In this document: positions 20,248 through 28,857 of the stretch, in pieces
How positions within the stretch are numbered: position 1 is the stretch's first letter
Layout: the number at the start of each line of letters is the position of its first letter
Origin: Citrobacter sp. JGM124
GTDB lineage: Bacteria; Pseudomonadota; Gammaproteobacteria; Enterobacterales; Enterobacteriaceae
DNA length: 34,285 nt
Assembly (NCBI RefSeq): GCF_018257795.1
Contig: NZ_JAERJD010000013.1
Coordinates: 46,786-81,070 of the forward strand
Direction: 5' to 3'
Position numbers and translations under genes: made by a program
Notes under the pieces: model-generated
Seen by the model: the letters and a program-made list of their open reading frames with translations, nothing else
What the model was told of the DNA's origin: nothing
The model's database searches: none

Positions 20248-20529
20248 ATGGCAAAAACAGCAGCAGCACTACATATCCTTGTTAAAGAAGAGAAACTTGC
20301 CCAGGAAATTCTCACTCAGCTACAAAATGGTGGGGACTTTGAAAAACTGGCTAAGAAACACTCCACGTGCCCATCCGGGAAAAAAGGAGGGCACTTGGGT
20401 GAGTTCCGCAAGGGTCAGATGGTTCCGGCATTTGATAAAGTAGTTTTTTCCTGCCCAGTACTGGAACCCTATGGTCCTCTGCACACGCAGTTTGGTTACC
20501 ACATTATCAAAGTGTTGTACCGTAACTAA
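20248..20529 (+). CDS. ppiC: peptidyl-prolyl cis-trans isomerase PpiC (parvulin)
   Basis: Small cytoplasmic parvulin that speeds prolyl cis-trans isomerisation. The frame is open from 20176, but the ATG at 20248 has AAGG eight bases upstream and yields 93 residues, exactly E. coli PpiC. The whole protein is one rotamase domain, with the signature [20 protein letters not shown] and the C-terminal [11 protein letters not shown]. It has no signal peptide. Confidence 0.96.
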   Translation: MAKTAAALHILVKEEKLAQEILTQLQNGGDFEKLAKKHSTCPSGKKGGHLGEFRKGQMVPAFDKVVFSCPVLEPYGPLHTQFGYHIIKVLYRN

Positions 20530-20572
20530 GCTCGCAGCCCGTCAGGCGCGGGAAAAAGATAACGGGCCACGA

Positions 20573-20625
20573 AGCAGGCAGGGCTGTTGAAATAGGACAC
20601 CCTGTTGATGAAAACCCTGCCTGCT
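20573..20625. repeat. 11-bp perfect inverted repeat between ppiC and the membrane-protein gene
   Basis: AGCAGGCAGGG (20573-20583) and CCCTGCCTGCT (20615-20625) are perfect complements separated by 31 bp. The spacer contains a short direct repeat of CTGTTGA. The element lies between two convergent genes but has no T-run on either side, so it is not a standard intrinsic terminator. It could be a structured 3' UTR or a small mobile repeat. Confidence 0.6.
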
Positions 20626-20659
20626 ATATGCAAGATACCCGCACGATAGATCCTCTCAC

Positions 20660-21040
20660 TCACGCTGAGTGCTCTTCCTTCCCCGGTTGTAATTCTTGCT
20701 TCATCACATGTGTGCCAATTGCCATCTGGAAGACCTTAAAGATAAAGCCATTCACAAAGGTGGTGAATGTCAGGGTGATAAACGCTGTCATGATCCAGTC
20801 AATCACCGGCATCCCGCTCTGCAGCAAACTGGGCCGATAAACCAGCATTCCGGCAAAGACCACCCAATGGCTCAGGCAGTAAAAACACTGAAAAAGATGG
20901 CCTAGCATGGCGCTTTTTTTAGTCGTCCAGCGACGCAGGCCTGCAAATAGTTCGGTCTGGGTAATGGTCATGGAAATGCTGGCCGCTGCCAGTGCTATCA
21001 TCAGACAGACAGATAAGTTAGCAATAAATTCTGAAGTCAT
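20660..21040 (-). CDS. small membrane protein, DUF1360-like, unknown function
   Basis: A 126-residue protein with three clear hydrophobic stretches (about residues 5-25, 53-68 and 79-104), so probably an inner-membrane protein. At the start of the second segment is FQCFYCLSHWV, with Cys52, Cys55, His58 and Trp59. A C-x-x-C followed by a conserved Trp is the hallmark I associate with the DUF1360 family of small bacterial membrane proteins; that assignment is from memory. The ATG overlaps the stop of the upstream Rrf2-type gene (ATGA), with GGGGC as a ribosome site about seven bases before, so the two genes are almost certainly co-expressed. I do not know an E. coli K-12 counterpart at this locus. 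The motif could bind metal or act in redox chemistry, but nothing here proves either. Confidence 0.75.
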   Translation of the reverse strand: MTSEFIANLSVCLMIALAAASISMTITQTELFAGLRRWTTKKSAMLGHLFQCFYCLSHWVVFAGMLVYRPSLLQSGMPVIDWIMTAFITLTFTTFVNGFIFKVFQMAIGTHVMKQELQPGKEEHSA

Positions 21041-21477
21041 ACATTTTGCCCCTTTTCATTGAAATAACTGATGAAATCGCTTCCTATATCCTGCAGTGTC
21101 AGTTGTCTGAAGCGTGCCATTATTTGTGCTTCTGCCTCACTGAATGTCTCCGACATCATACGATTCACCCCTTTTTCGACCAGACATGCAGGGTTATCAC
21201 TACGATTACCCAGGGCAAAAAGTCCCGGAGCCCCGAGAGCCTGGTAGATATCGTACAGGCTGACCTCACTGGCTGCCCGACATAGCCGCCAGCCACCGTG
21301 GTGCCCTTTTACCGCACAAACGATGCCGTTCTCACGCAGGCCAGCGAGAAGCTTCCTGATAAAGGCTGGATTGCCTTGAATAAATTCGCCCATCTGTTCA
21401 GAAGTTAACGGTTTATTCGCCTGCTCAAGATGTAGCAGGATATGAAGTGTGGCGGAGAATGAGTTATTTGTTTTCAT
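21037..21477 (-). CDS. Rrf2-family transcriptional regulator
   Basis: A 146-residue winged-helix regulator. Residues 3-75 match the Rrf2 pattern: SFSATLHILLHLEQ, the recognition region TSEQMGEFIQGNPAFIRKLLAGLRENGIV, the wing GHHGGWRL and EVSLYDIYQALG. The cysteine triad that binds Fe-S in IscR and NsrR is not present as a group: the region after the wing has a single cysteine (NPACLVEKG). It is closer to the cluster-free YwnA-like branch. The open frame extends to a TTG at 21513, but the ATG at 21477 starts where Rrf2 proteins start. That ATG has no Shine-Dalgarno sequence; a promoter just ahead implies a leaderless mRNA. It probably represses itself and the downstream membrane protein. The ligand is unknown. 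Confidence 0.85.
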   Translation of the reverse strand: MKTNNSFSATLHILLHLEQANKPLTSEQMGEFIQGNPAFIRKLLAGLRENGIVCAVKGHHGGWRLCRAASEVSLYDIYQALGAPGLFALGNRSDNPACLVEKGVNRMMSETFSEAEAQIMARFRQLTLQDIGSDFISYFNEKGQNV

Positions 21478-21513
21478 GTAACTTACAATATTACATAAAA
21501 TAAGGTAACGCAA
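21476..21513 (-). promoter_or_regulatory. promoter and candidate operator of the Rrf2 module
   Basis: On the minus strand -35 TTGCGT (21508-21513), a 17-bp spacer and -10 TATTGT (21485-21490) are followed by seven bases and then the ATG of the regulator, which puts the start of transcription at or next to the start codon. A perfect inverted repeat ATGTAA-N9-TTACAT (21476-21496) is centred on the -10 box and includes most of the start codon. This is the layout expected of an autorepressor operator. Confidence 0.55.
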
Positions 21514-21585
21514 GACCTGCCCTGAATTTCAGAGCCATGTAGTGAGCGACCGTAAAAACGGGATTTTTTGCCACGTTTAAAATAC

Positions 21586-21615
21586 AAAAAGGGGAAAACA
21601 ATGTTTTCCCCTTTT
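21586..21615 (-). terminator. terminator of ilvC
   Basis: A perfect hairpin GGGGAAAAC/GTTTTCCCC with a 3-nt loop (21591-21611) is flanked by A5 on the left and T4 on the right, so on the minus strand it ends in TTTTT. It lies about 50 nt beyond the ilvC stop and probably works in both directions. Confidence 0.85.
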
Positions 21616-21663
21616 ATCAAATAATTGAACCACGCAATGTCACGTCAAAACTGCCGTCGTTAA

Positions 21664-23139
21664 TTATTCAGCAACAGCAATACGTTTCATATCAGTCATG
21701 TAACCGCGCAGTTTTTTACCCACTTTTTCGATAGCATGGCTACGGATGGCTTCATTCACATCACGCAGCTGTGCATTATCAACGGTGGTCGCCGGGGCTT
21801 CTTTGCCCAAATCACCCACCTGCAGTGTTTTCATGAAATCTTTCAGCAGTGGCACTGCAGCATAAGAGAACAGATAGTTACCGTATTCTGCCGTGTCAGA
21901 GATAACGACGTTCATCTCATACAGACGTTTACGCGCGATGGTGTTCGCGATCAGTGGCAGTTCATGCAAAGATTCGTAATATGCTGACTCTTCAATAATG
22001 CCCGCATCAACCATGGTTTCAAATGCCAGTTCAACCCCTGCTTTTACCATGGCAATCATGACCACACCTTGATCAAAATAAGTTTGCTCTGCAATTTTCC
22101 CTTCAAACTGTTGAGCCGTTTCAAATGCTGTTTTGCCGGTCTCTTCACGCCAGGTCAGCAGTTTTTTATCGTCATTCGCCCAGTCAGCCATCATACCGGA
22201 AGAGAACTCACCGGAGATGATGTCATCCATGTGTTTCTGGAACAGTGGGGCCATAATGACTTTCAATTGCTCGGACAGGGCATTGGCACGGATTTTAGCC
22301 GGGTTAGAGAGGCGATCCATCATCAGTGTGATGCCACCTTGTTTCAGCGCCTCAGTGATGGTTTCCCAGCCGAACTGAATCAGTTTCTCTGCATAAGCTG
22401 GGTCAGTGCCTTCGGCAACCAGCTTATCAAAACACAGCAGAGAACCAGCTTGCAGCATGCCACACAGAATGGTTTGCTCGCCCATCAGGTCAGATTTAAC
22501 TTCAGCCACAAAGGAAGATTCCAGAACACCAGCACGGTGGCCGCCGGTTGCCGCGGCCCAGGCTTTAGCAATCGCCATGCCTTCACCTTTAGGGTCATTT
22601 TCCGGGTGAACCGCAATCAACGTCGGCACACCAAAACCACGTTTGTACTCTTCACGGACTTCAGTACCCGGACATTTCGGGGCCACCATCACCACGGTGA
22701 TATCCTTACGGATCTTCTCACCGACTTCAACGACGTTGAAACCATGAGAATAACCCAGTGCAGCACCTTCTTTCATCAGCGGCTGTACGGCCTGAACAAC
22801 AGCGGAGTGCTGCTTATCTGGCGTCAGGTTAACCACCAAGTCCGCCTGGGGGATCAGCTCTTCATAGGTACCCACTTTAAAACCGTTTTCAGTCGCTTTA
22901 CGCCATGATGCACGTTTCTCAGCAATCGCTTCTGCGCGCAAGGCATAAGCCACGTCCAGACCTGAGTCACGCATATTCAGACCTTGGTTAAGTCCCTGCG
23001 CGCCACAACCGACAATAACCACTTTTTTGCCTTTGAGGTAGTTGGCTTCATCGGCGAATTCATCACGCCCCATAAAGCGACATTTACCTAACTGCGCCAA
23101 CTGCTGACGCAGGTTCAAAGTATTGAAATAATTAGCCAT
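21664..23139 (-). CDS. ilvC: ketol-acid reductoisomerase IlvC (class II)
   Basis: Converts acetolactate and acetohydroxybutyrate to the dihydroxy acids of valine and isoleucine synthesis, using NADPH and Mg2+. The 491 residues mark the long class II enzyme of enterics with a duplicated C-terminal knotted domain. The NADPH Rossmann motif is GCGAQG (44-49); the [17 protein letters not shown] block and two acidic metal-binding regions follow. A GGAG ribosome site lies eight bases before the ATG. It is divergent from ilvY across 163 bp, and in E. coli IlvY activates ilvC when acetolactate or acetohydroxybutyrate accumulate. Confidence 0.98.
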   Translation of the reverse strand: MANYFNTLNLRQQLAQLGKCRFMGRDEFADEANYLKGKKVVIVGCGAQGLNQGLNMRDSGLDVAYALRAEAIAEKRASWRKATENGFKVGTYEELIPQADLVVNLTPDKQHSAVVQAVQPLMKEGAALGYSHGFNVVEVGEKIRKDITVVMVAPKCPGTEVREEYKRGFGVPTLIAVHPENDPKGEGMAIAKAWAAATGGHRAGVLESSFVAEVKSDLMGEQTILCGMLQAGSLLCFDKLVAEGTDPAYAEKLIQFGWETITEALKQGGITLMMDRLSNPAKIRANALSEQLKVIMAPLFQKHMDDIISGEFSSGMMADWANDDKKLLTWREETGKTAFETAQQFEGKIAEQTYFDQGVVMIAMVKAGVELAFETMVDAGIIEESAYYESLHELPLIANTIARKRLYEMNVVISDTAEYGNYLFSYAAVPLLKDFMKTLQVGDLGKEAPATTVDNAQLRDVNEAIRSHAIEKVGKKLRGYMTDMKRIAVAE

Positions 23140-23233
23140 TGTCGAACTCCGTGATTGTCGTGTGGTACTGCTTGTTTCGGTATGCAGCTTGCTTGTGCTG
23201 CCTTGAATAAACTTACTATATGACAGGAAAAGC

Positions 23234-23281
23234 GTTGCTTAAATTGATATATTAACAACGCCGTATTGCAATATATGCAAT
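23234..23281. promoter_or_regulatory. IlvY operators in the ilvC-ilvY divergent region
   Basis: A perfect inverted repeat ATTGCA-N5-TGCAAT (23265-23281), which fits the LysR T-N11-A box as TTGCAATATATGCAA, lies 22 bp before the ilvY ATG. A second, imperfect dyad (GTTGCTTAA at 23234-23242 and TTAACAAC at 23252-23259) lies next to it on the ilvC side. Two tandem operators, one autoregulating ilvY and one serving ilvC, are what is known of the E. coli locus. Confidence 0.65.
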
Positions 23282-23302
23282 GGAAAATAAGGAGAGACAT
23301 CT

Positions 23303-24196
23303 ATGGACTTACGTGACCTGAAAACCTTTCTGCACTTAGCGGAAAGTCGCCATTTTGGTCGTAGCGCACGCGCGATGCATGTCAGTCCCTCCACACTGTC
23401 GCGCCAGATCCAAAGATTAGAAGAACAGCTAAATCAACCGCTTTTCGTCCGGGATAACCGCACCGTCACCCTGACCGAAGCCGGTGAACAATTACGCCAG
23501 TTTGCCCAGCAAACCTTGCTGCAGTATCAACAAATGCGTCACACGCTGGGTCAACAAGGGCCGTCACTGAGTGGTGAACTCCATCTTTTCTGTTCAGTAA
23601 CAGCGGCTTATAGCCATTTACCCCCCATTCTTGACCGTTTCAGAGCAGAGCATCCTTCCGTTGAGATAAAACTGACCACCGGCGATGCCGCCGATGCCGT
23701 TGAAAAGGTCGACTCTGGAGAAGCGGATATCGCCATTGCCGGGAAACCAGAAACACTCCCCCCAGGGGTGGCATTTTCAATACTGGAAGATTTAGCCGTC
23801 GTATTAATTGCCCCTGCTTTACCCTGCCCAGTACGAGCCCAAACCCAGCAGCCAATGCCAGACTGGACAAAAATCCCCTTCATTCTTCCTGAACAAGGCC
23901 CGGTAAGGCGTCGTATTGAGCTCTGGTTCCGTCGCAAAAAGATCACTAATCCATTTATCTATGCCACGGTCGCCGGGCATGAAGCAATGGTCTCGATGGT
24001 TGCGCTGGGTTGTGGTATCGCCCTGATCCCCGAAATAGTGCTGGAAAACAGCCCGGAACCGGTACGGAATCGAGTGCTGATTATTGATAGAAGTAATGAA
24101 AATATGCCGTTTGAGTTAGGTGTCTGTGTACAAAAAAAGCGACTCAATGAGCCGCTTATCAGTGCATTCTGGAAGCTATTACCAGCTAACCACTAA
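23303..24196 (+). CDS. ilvY: LysR-type activator IlvY
   Basis: LysR regulator that activates ilvC in response to its substrates and represses itself. There are 297 residues, as in E. coli. The N-terminal helix-turn-helix is DLKTFLHLAESRHFGRSARAMHVSPSTLSRQIQRLEEQL (about residues 3-42), followed by a linker and a periplasmic-binding-protein-like effector domain. It starts with ATG after AAGGAGAG. It is convergent with ilvA and the two stop codons overlap. Confidence 0.96.
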   Translation: MDLRDLKTFLHLAESRHFGRSARAMHVSPSTLSRQIQRLEEQLNQPLFVRDNRTVTLTEAGEQLRQFAQQTLLQYQQMRHTLGQQGPSLSGELHLFCSVTAAYSHLPPILDRFRAEHPSVEIKLTTGDAADAVEKVDSGEADIAIAGKPETLPPGVAFSILEDLAVVLIAPALPCPVRAQTQQPMPDWTKIPFILPEQGPVRRRIELWFRRKKITNPFIYATVAGHEAMVSMVALGCGIALIPEIVLENSPEPVRNRVLIIDRSNENMPFELGVCVQKKRLNEPLISAFWKLLPANH

Positions 24197-25737
24197 CCCG
24201 CAAGGAAGAACCGGAAGGCTGGATTCTGGGTTTCGTCATGGCACTCGTAACCCAATTCATTCAAACGGGTTTCAAAATCAGGCTCGTTCTCACCCAACTC
24301 AAACGCCGCCAGTACACGGCCATGGTCTGTTCCGTGACTGCGATAATGGAACAAAGAGATATTCCAGTGGGTGCCCAGCGTGGTTAAGAACTTCAGTAAT
24401 GCGCCCGGAGACTCGGGGAATTCAAAACTGTATAACCGTTCGCGCAGAGGTTTAGACGGACGCCCTCCCACCATATAACGCACATGGAGCTTGGCCATTT
24501 CATCATCAGAAAGGTCAACCACACTATAACCACCAGCACTCAGCAATTCGATGATTTCACGGCGTTCTTCAATGCCCCGGGTCAAACGCACACCGACAAA
24601 AATGCAGGCATCATCAGAGCTGGCATAACGGTAGTTAAACTCAGTGACTGAACGACCTCCCAGTAAGTGGCAGAATTGCAGGAAGCTGCCTTTTTGCTCA
24701 GGAATAGTGACGGCCAGCAAAGCTTCGCGCTGTTCACCCAGCTCACAACGCTCAGATACATAACGTAAGCCATGGAAGTTGACATTCGCCCCAGACAAAA
24801 CATGTGCCAGGCGTTCACCACGAATCTGATGTTGCTGAATATATTTTTTCATTCCTGCCAGGGCTAAAGCACCTGAAGGTTCAGCAATGGCACGAACGTC
24901 TTCAAACAGATCCTTCATGGCGGCACAAATAGCATCGCTGTCTACGGTAATGATGTCATCAAGATACTCCTGACACAGGCGGAAGGTTTCATCCCCGATA
25001 CGTTTGACCGCAACACCTTCGGCAAAGAGCCCTACCCGTGACAGTTCTACAGGCTCACCTGCATCCAGGGCCGCTTTCAGGCAGGCTGAATCCTCGGCTT
25101 CAACCGCGATCACTTTAATCTGAGGCATCAGTTGCTTAATTAGTACCGCAACGCCTGCAACCAGCCCACCGCCCCCGACAGGAACAAAGATACGATCAAG
25201 GTGTGCATCTTGTTGCAGCAGTTCTAATGCCAGTGTGCCCTGCCCGGCAATCACCGCAGGGTGATCAAAAGGTGGCACATAGGTAAACCCCTGGCTTTGA
25301 GAGAGGGCAATGGCCTTAGTTTTTGCCTCATCAAAATTAGCCCCGTACAGCAAAACCTCACCACCGAATGCACGCACGGCATCCACTTTGATATCCGCGG
25401 TGGCAACAGGCATCACGATAAGCGATTTAATGCCAAGCCGTGATGAGGAAAGCGCGACGCCCTGAGCATGGTTACCCGCAGAGGCAGTGATAACCCCACT
25501 GGCTTTCTGCTCCTGGGTCAGGCCGGAAATCATCGAATAGGCTCCACGTAGCTTAAAACTATGTACGGGCTGCCTGTCTTCTCGTTTAACCAGAATCACG
25601 TTATCCAGCCGGGAAGAAAGTTTCTCCATCTTCTGCAAGGGCGTTATCTGGGCAACTTCATACACCGGCGCACGTAACACAGCACGCAGATATTCTGCCC
25701 CACAAGGAGCATCGGGTAGAGCCTGTGACTCAGCCAT
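24193..25737 (-). CDS. ilvA: threonine deaminase IlvA (biosynthetic)
   Basis: PLP enzyme that turns threonine into 2-oxobutanoate, the committed and isoleucine-inhibited step of isoleucine synthesis. The 514 residues equal E. coli IlvA. PLP Lys62 lies in HSFKLRGA; the SAGNHAQG loop (86-93) and the PVGGGG phosphate loop near 190 follow. The C-terminal third carries the two regulatory ACT-like domains with VGGRPSKPLRERLYSFEFPESPGALL and HYRSHGTDHGRVLAAFELG. A TTG four codons earlier is in frame, but the ATG at 25737 has GGGGG upstream and sits one base after the ilvD stop. Confidence 0.97.
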   Translation of the reverse strand: MAESQALPDAPCGAEYLRAVLRAPVYEVAQITPLQKMEKLSSRLDNVILVKREDRQPVHSFKLRGAYSMISGLTQEQKASGVITASAGNHAQGVALSSSRLGIKSLIVMPVATADIKVDAVRAFGGEVLLYGANFDEAKTKAIALSQSQGFTYVPPFDHPAVIAGQGTLALELLQQDAHLDRIFVPVGGGGLVAGVAVLIKQLMPQIKVIAVEAEDSACLKAALDAGEPVELSRVGLFAEGVAVKRIGDETFRLCQEYLDDIITVDSDAICAAMKDLFEDVRAIAEPSGALALAGMKKYIQQHQIRGERLAHVLSGANVNFHGLRYVSERCELGEQREALLAVTIPEQKGSFLQFCHLLGGRSVTEFNYRYASSDDACIFVGVRLTRGIEERREIIELLSAGGYSVVDLSDDEMAKLHVRYMVGGRPSKPLRERLYSFEFPESPGALLKFLTTLGTHWNISLFHYRSHGTDHGRVLAAFELGENEPDFETRLNELGYECHDETQNPAFRFFLAG

Positions 25738-25738
25738 A

Positions 25739-27589
25739 CTAACCCCCAAGCTTACTTTTATCTCTCACCGCACCTTTGTCAGCACTGGTGGCAAGGCTTG
25801 CATAAGCGCGTAACGCGAAAGAAACTTCACGTTTACGATCCCGAGGTGTCCATGCCTTATCCCCCCGCGCCTCTTGTGCAAGGCGGCGTTCAGCCAGTGA
25901 CGCATCAGAAACCTCAAGCTGGATGCTACGGGATGGGATATCAATGGCAATCATGTCGCCATCTTCAATCAGACCGATATTACCGCCACTGGCAGCTTCC
26001 GGTGACACGTGACCAATCGACAGACCTGACGTACCGCCCGAGAAACGACCATCCGTCAACAGTGCACAAGACTTTCCTAAGCCCATCGACTTCAGGAAAG
26101 AGGTTGGATAGAGCATCTCTTGCATACCCGGGCCGCCCTTGGGTCCTTCATAGCGAATGACCACGACATCCCCCGCAACAACCTGCCCTCCCAGAATAGC
26201 TTCAACAGCATCATCCTGGCTTTCATACACTTTTGCCGGGCCACGGAATATCAGGCTGCCATCATCAACACCGGCAGTTTTTACAATACAACCATTTTCC
26301 GCGAAGTTACCGTACAGAACGGCAAGCCCCCCATCCTGGCTATAGGCATACTCTTTAGAACGGATGCAGCCCTCTTGACGGTCAGTGTCCAGGGTATCCC
26401 AGCGACAAGACTGCGAAAATGCTTTAGTGGTGCGGATACCGGCAGGCCCTGCCATGAACATGCTTTTTACGGAATCATCAGAGGTTTGCATCACATCGTA
26501 TTGCGCAAGGGTTTCTTGCAGCGTCAGACCCAACACATTGCTCACATTACGGTTAAGCAGTCCGGCACGGTCTAACTCACCCAGGATGCCGAGAACGCCC
26601 CCTGCACGGTGAACATCTTCCATATGATACTTTGGTGTACTCGGAGCGACTTTACACAGCTGAGGAACTTTACGGGATAACTGGTCAATATCCGTCATAG
26701 TAAAGTCGATTTCAGCTTCCTGAGCTGCCGCCAGTAAGTGCAGAACGGTATTCGTGGACCCGCCCATGGCAACATCCAGCGTCATCGCATTCTCAAAGGC
26801 AGCTTTGCTTGCAATATTGCGTGGCAAAGCCGAAGCATCATCTTGCTCGTAATAACGCTTGGCCAGTTCGACGATGCGTTTACCTGCATTAAGGAACAAT
26901 GCTTTACGATCAGAATGCGTTGCCAGTAGCGATCCGTTACCCGGCTGTGACAAGCCTAATGCTTCAGTCAGGCAGTTCATGGAGTTTGCCGTAAACATAC
27001 CGGAGCAGGAGCCGCAAGTGGGGCAAGCAGAGCGTTCAACTTGATCGCTCTGCTCATCACTGATATTTGGGTTGGCCCCCTGGATCATGGCATCAACCAA
27101 GTCCAGTTTGATTATCTGATCAGACAGTTTGGTCTTACCCGCTTCCATTGGGCCACCGGAAACAAAGATAACCGGAATATTGAGGCGTAGTGCCGCCATC
27201 AGCATCCCTGGGGTAATTTTATCGCAGTTAGAAATACAGACCATCGCATCAGCACAGTGGGCATTAACCATATACTCTACGGAGTCGGCAATCAGTTCGC
27301 GTGAAGGTAAGGAATAGAGCATTCCCCCATGTCCCATGGCGATACCGTCATCCACTGCGATGGTATTAAATTCTTTTGCCACACCACCTGAAGCTTCGAT
27401 TTGTTCAGCGACCAGCTTACCCAAATCGCGTAAATGAACGTGCCCTGGCACAAATTGGGTAAATGAGTTCACAACCGCAATGATAGGTTTGCCAAAATCG
27501 GCATCTGTCATTCCAGTTGCGCGCCATAAGGCACGGGCACCAGCCATATTACGGCCATGCGTGGTGGTTGCGGAACGATACTTAGGCAT
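25739..27589 (-). CDS. ilvD: dihydroxy-acid dehydratase IlvD
   Basis: Fe-S enzyme that dehydrates the dihydroxy acids to the 2-keto acids of valine and isoleucine. It has 616 residues, as in E. coli. Cluster and metal ligands are visible: Cys49 is replaced by a non-cysteine in this class, while Cys122 ([12 protein letters not shown]) and Cys195 ([17 protein letters not shown]) are kept, along with Asp81 ([13 protein letters not shown]). A GGAG site precedes the ATG. It lies between ilvE (58 bp upstream) and ilvA (1 bp downstream) in the ilvGMEDA operon. Confidence 0.97.
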   Translation of the reverse strand: MPKYRSATTTHGRNMAGARALWRATGMTDADFGKPIIAVVNSFTQFVPGHVHLRDLGKLVAEQIEASGGVAKEFNTIAVDDGIAMGHGGMLYSLPSRELIADSVEYMVNAHCADAMVCISNCDKITPGMLMAALRLNIPVIFVSGGPMEAGKTKLSDQIIKLDLVDAMIQGANPNISDEQSDQVERSACPTCGSCSGMFTANSMNCLTEALGLSQPGNGSLLATHSDRKALFLNAGKRIVELAKRYYEQDDASALPRNIASKAAFENAMTLDVAMGGSTNTVLHLLAAAQEAEIDFTMTDIDQLSRKVPQLCKVAPSTPKYHMEDVHRAGGVLGILGELDRAGLLNRNVSNVLGLTLQETLAQYDVMQTSDDSVKSMFMAGPAGIRTTKAFSQSCRWDTLDTDRQEGCIRSKEYAYSQDGGLAVLYGNFAENGCIVKTAGVDDGSLIFRGPAKVYESQDDAVEAILGGQVVAGDVVVIRYEGPKGGPGMQEMLYPTSFLKSMGLGKSCALLTDGRFSGGTSGLSIGHVSPEAASGGNIGLIEDGDMIAIDIPSRSIQLEVSDASLAERRLAQEARGDKAWTPRDRKREVSFALRAYASLATSADKGAVRDKSKLGG

Positions 27590-27647
27590 GCTAATTACTC
27601 CAGTCTGTCAAAAAGCAGGCGGTCCATGCCGCCCGTCTGGTGTTGTT

Positions 27648-28580
27648 TTATTGCGCGTTAATAGGATCTAACCAGCCCCATTTATCTTCGGTTTCACCAG
27701 TGAACAGGCCGAAAAAGGCCTCCTGAACACGTTTGGTGACTGGGCCACAGCGACCGGCACCAACTTGGATACCATCAACGCTACGTACTGGCGTAATTTC
27801 TGCCGCAGTACCGGACATAAAGACTTCGTCCGCCAGATAGAGAGACTCGCGTGATAACACTTGTTCCCGAACCTCTATCCCTAAATCTTTAGCCAGTTTA
27901 ATAATGGCATCACGTGTAATACCGGGTAAGGCGGAAGAGGTAAACGGTGGCGTGAAGATAACACCGTCTTTCACTTCAAACAGGTTTTCACCAGCACCTT
28001 CAGAGAGATAACCATTTACATCCAGTGCAATCCCTTCCTGATAACCGTGACGGCGGGCCTCACTGCCGACCAGTAATGAAGAGAGGTAGTTACCACCTGC
28101 TTTCGCGGCTGTCGGAATGGTATTTGGTGCAGCACGATTCCATGAGGAAACCATGGCATCAATGCCCTGATCCAGTGCTTCAGCCCCCAAATAAGCGCCC
28201 CACGGGAAAGCAGCAATAATGACATCGGTGGTGTAACCCTCAGGTGGATTAACCCCCATCCCTACATCCCCCACAAAGACCAGTGGGCGAATATAGGCAC
28301 TGGTCAGGTTATTCTTACGCAGTACCGCACGACAGGCTTCCATCAGCTCATCTACAGTTTGTGATACCGGGAAACGATAAATTTTGGCTGAGTCATGCAA
28401 ACGTTGCATATGCTCACGGTGGCGGAATACCACAGGCCCTTTGTGAGAGTCATAACAACGAATACCTTCAAAGACAGAGGTTCCGTAATGCAGCGCATGT
28501 GACATCACATGAACTTTCGCTTCGCCCCACGGCGTCATTTCCCCATTGAACCAAATGTAATCAGCTTTCTTGGTTGTCAT
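27648..28580 (-). CDS. ilvE: branched-chain amino-acid aminotransferase IlvE
   Basis: Fold-type IV PLP transaminase that makes isoleucine, valine and leucine from their keto acids with glutamate. The frame is open to 28655, but the ATG at 28580 has AAGGAT upstream and starts the family-typical MTTKKADYIWFNGE; this gives 310 residues (E. coli 309). The PLP lysine is Lys160 in TAAKAGGNYLSS; the C-terminal GTAAEITPVRSVDG is also typical. It is the third structural gene of the operon, 19 bp after ilvM. Confidence 0.97.
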   Translation of the reverse strand: MTTKKADYIWFNGEMTPWGEAKVHVMSHALHYGTSVFEGIRCYDSHKGPVVFRHREHMQRLHDSAKIYRFPVSQTVDELMEACRAVLRKNNLTSAYIRPLVFVGDVGMGVNPPEGYTTDVIIAAFPWGAYLGAEALDQGIDAMVSSWNRAAPNTIPTAAKAGGNYLSSLLVGSEARRHGYQEGIALDVNGYLSEGAGENLFEVKDGVIFTPPFTSSALPGITRDAIIKLAKDLGIEVREQVLSRESLYLADEVFMSGTAAEITPVRSVDGIQVGAGRCGPVTKRVQEAFFGLFTGETEDKWGWLDPINAQ

Positions 28581-28599
28581 GCTTTTATCCTTTTTACGC

Positions 28600-28857
28600 T
28601 TAAGCGCGAATTTGTTGTGATGCAGGTTGCTGAACTTCGACACAGGCAACATCAACCAGTTTGCTTAACTGGCTAAACAGTAGCTCTATTGGACGAAGGC
28701 TGGCGACAGTCAATTCAATGTTGATATTTTGAGGATTGACTGCACTCACCATATTCATTGAGCACACTTGAAAACCGCGGTGTCTCACTACGCGTAACAC
28801 ACGCTCTAATGTTTCTGGACGAAAACGGGCTTGCAGGGCAAGTTGATGCTGCATCAT
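28600..28857 (-). CDS. ilvM: acetolactate synthase II small subunit IlvM
   Basis: Regulatory ACT-domain subunit of acetohydroxyacid synthase II. The 85 residues compare with 87 in E. coli. The conserved [20 protein letters not shown] region is the ACT start, and [27 protein letters not shown] completes the fold. The ATG overlaps the ilvG stop as ATGA, coupling production of the two subunits. Confidence 0.95.
   Translation of the reverse strand: MMQHQLALQARFRPETLERVLRVVRHRGFQVCSMNMVSAVNPQNINIELTVASLRPIELLFSQLSKLVDVACVEVQQPASQQIRA

Noticed and set aside
22069-22908. 279-codon open frame on the plus strand
   Set aside because: It lies wholly antisense to ilvC, a certain gene, and has no family features; it is a by-product of ilvC codon use.
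26120-26575. 151-codon open frame on the plus strand
   Set aside because: It is antisense to ilvD and has no ribosome site or recognisable motif.
27648-28655. Longer IlvE start at 28655
   Set aside because: The extra 25 residues would overlap ilvM and lack family similarity; the ATG at 28580 has a strong ribosome site.
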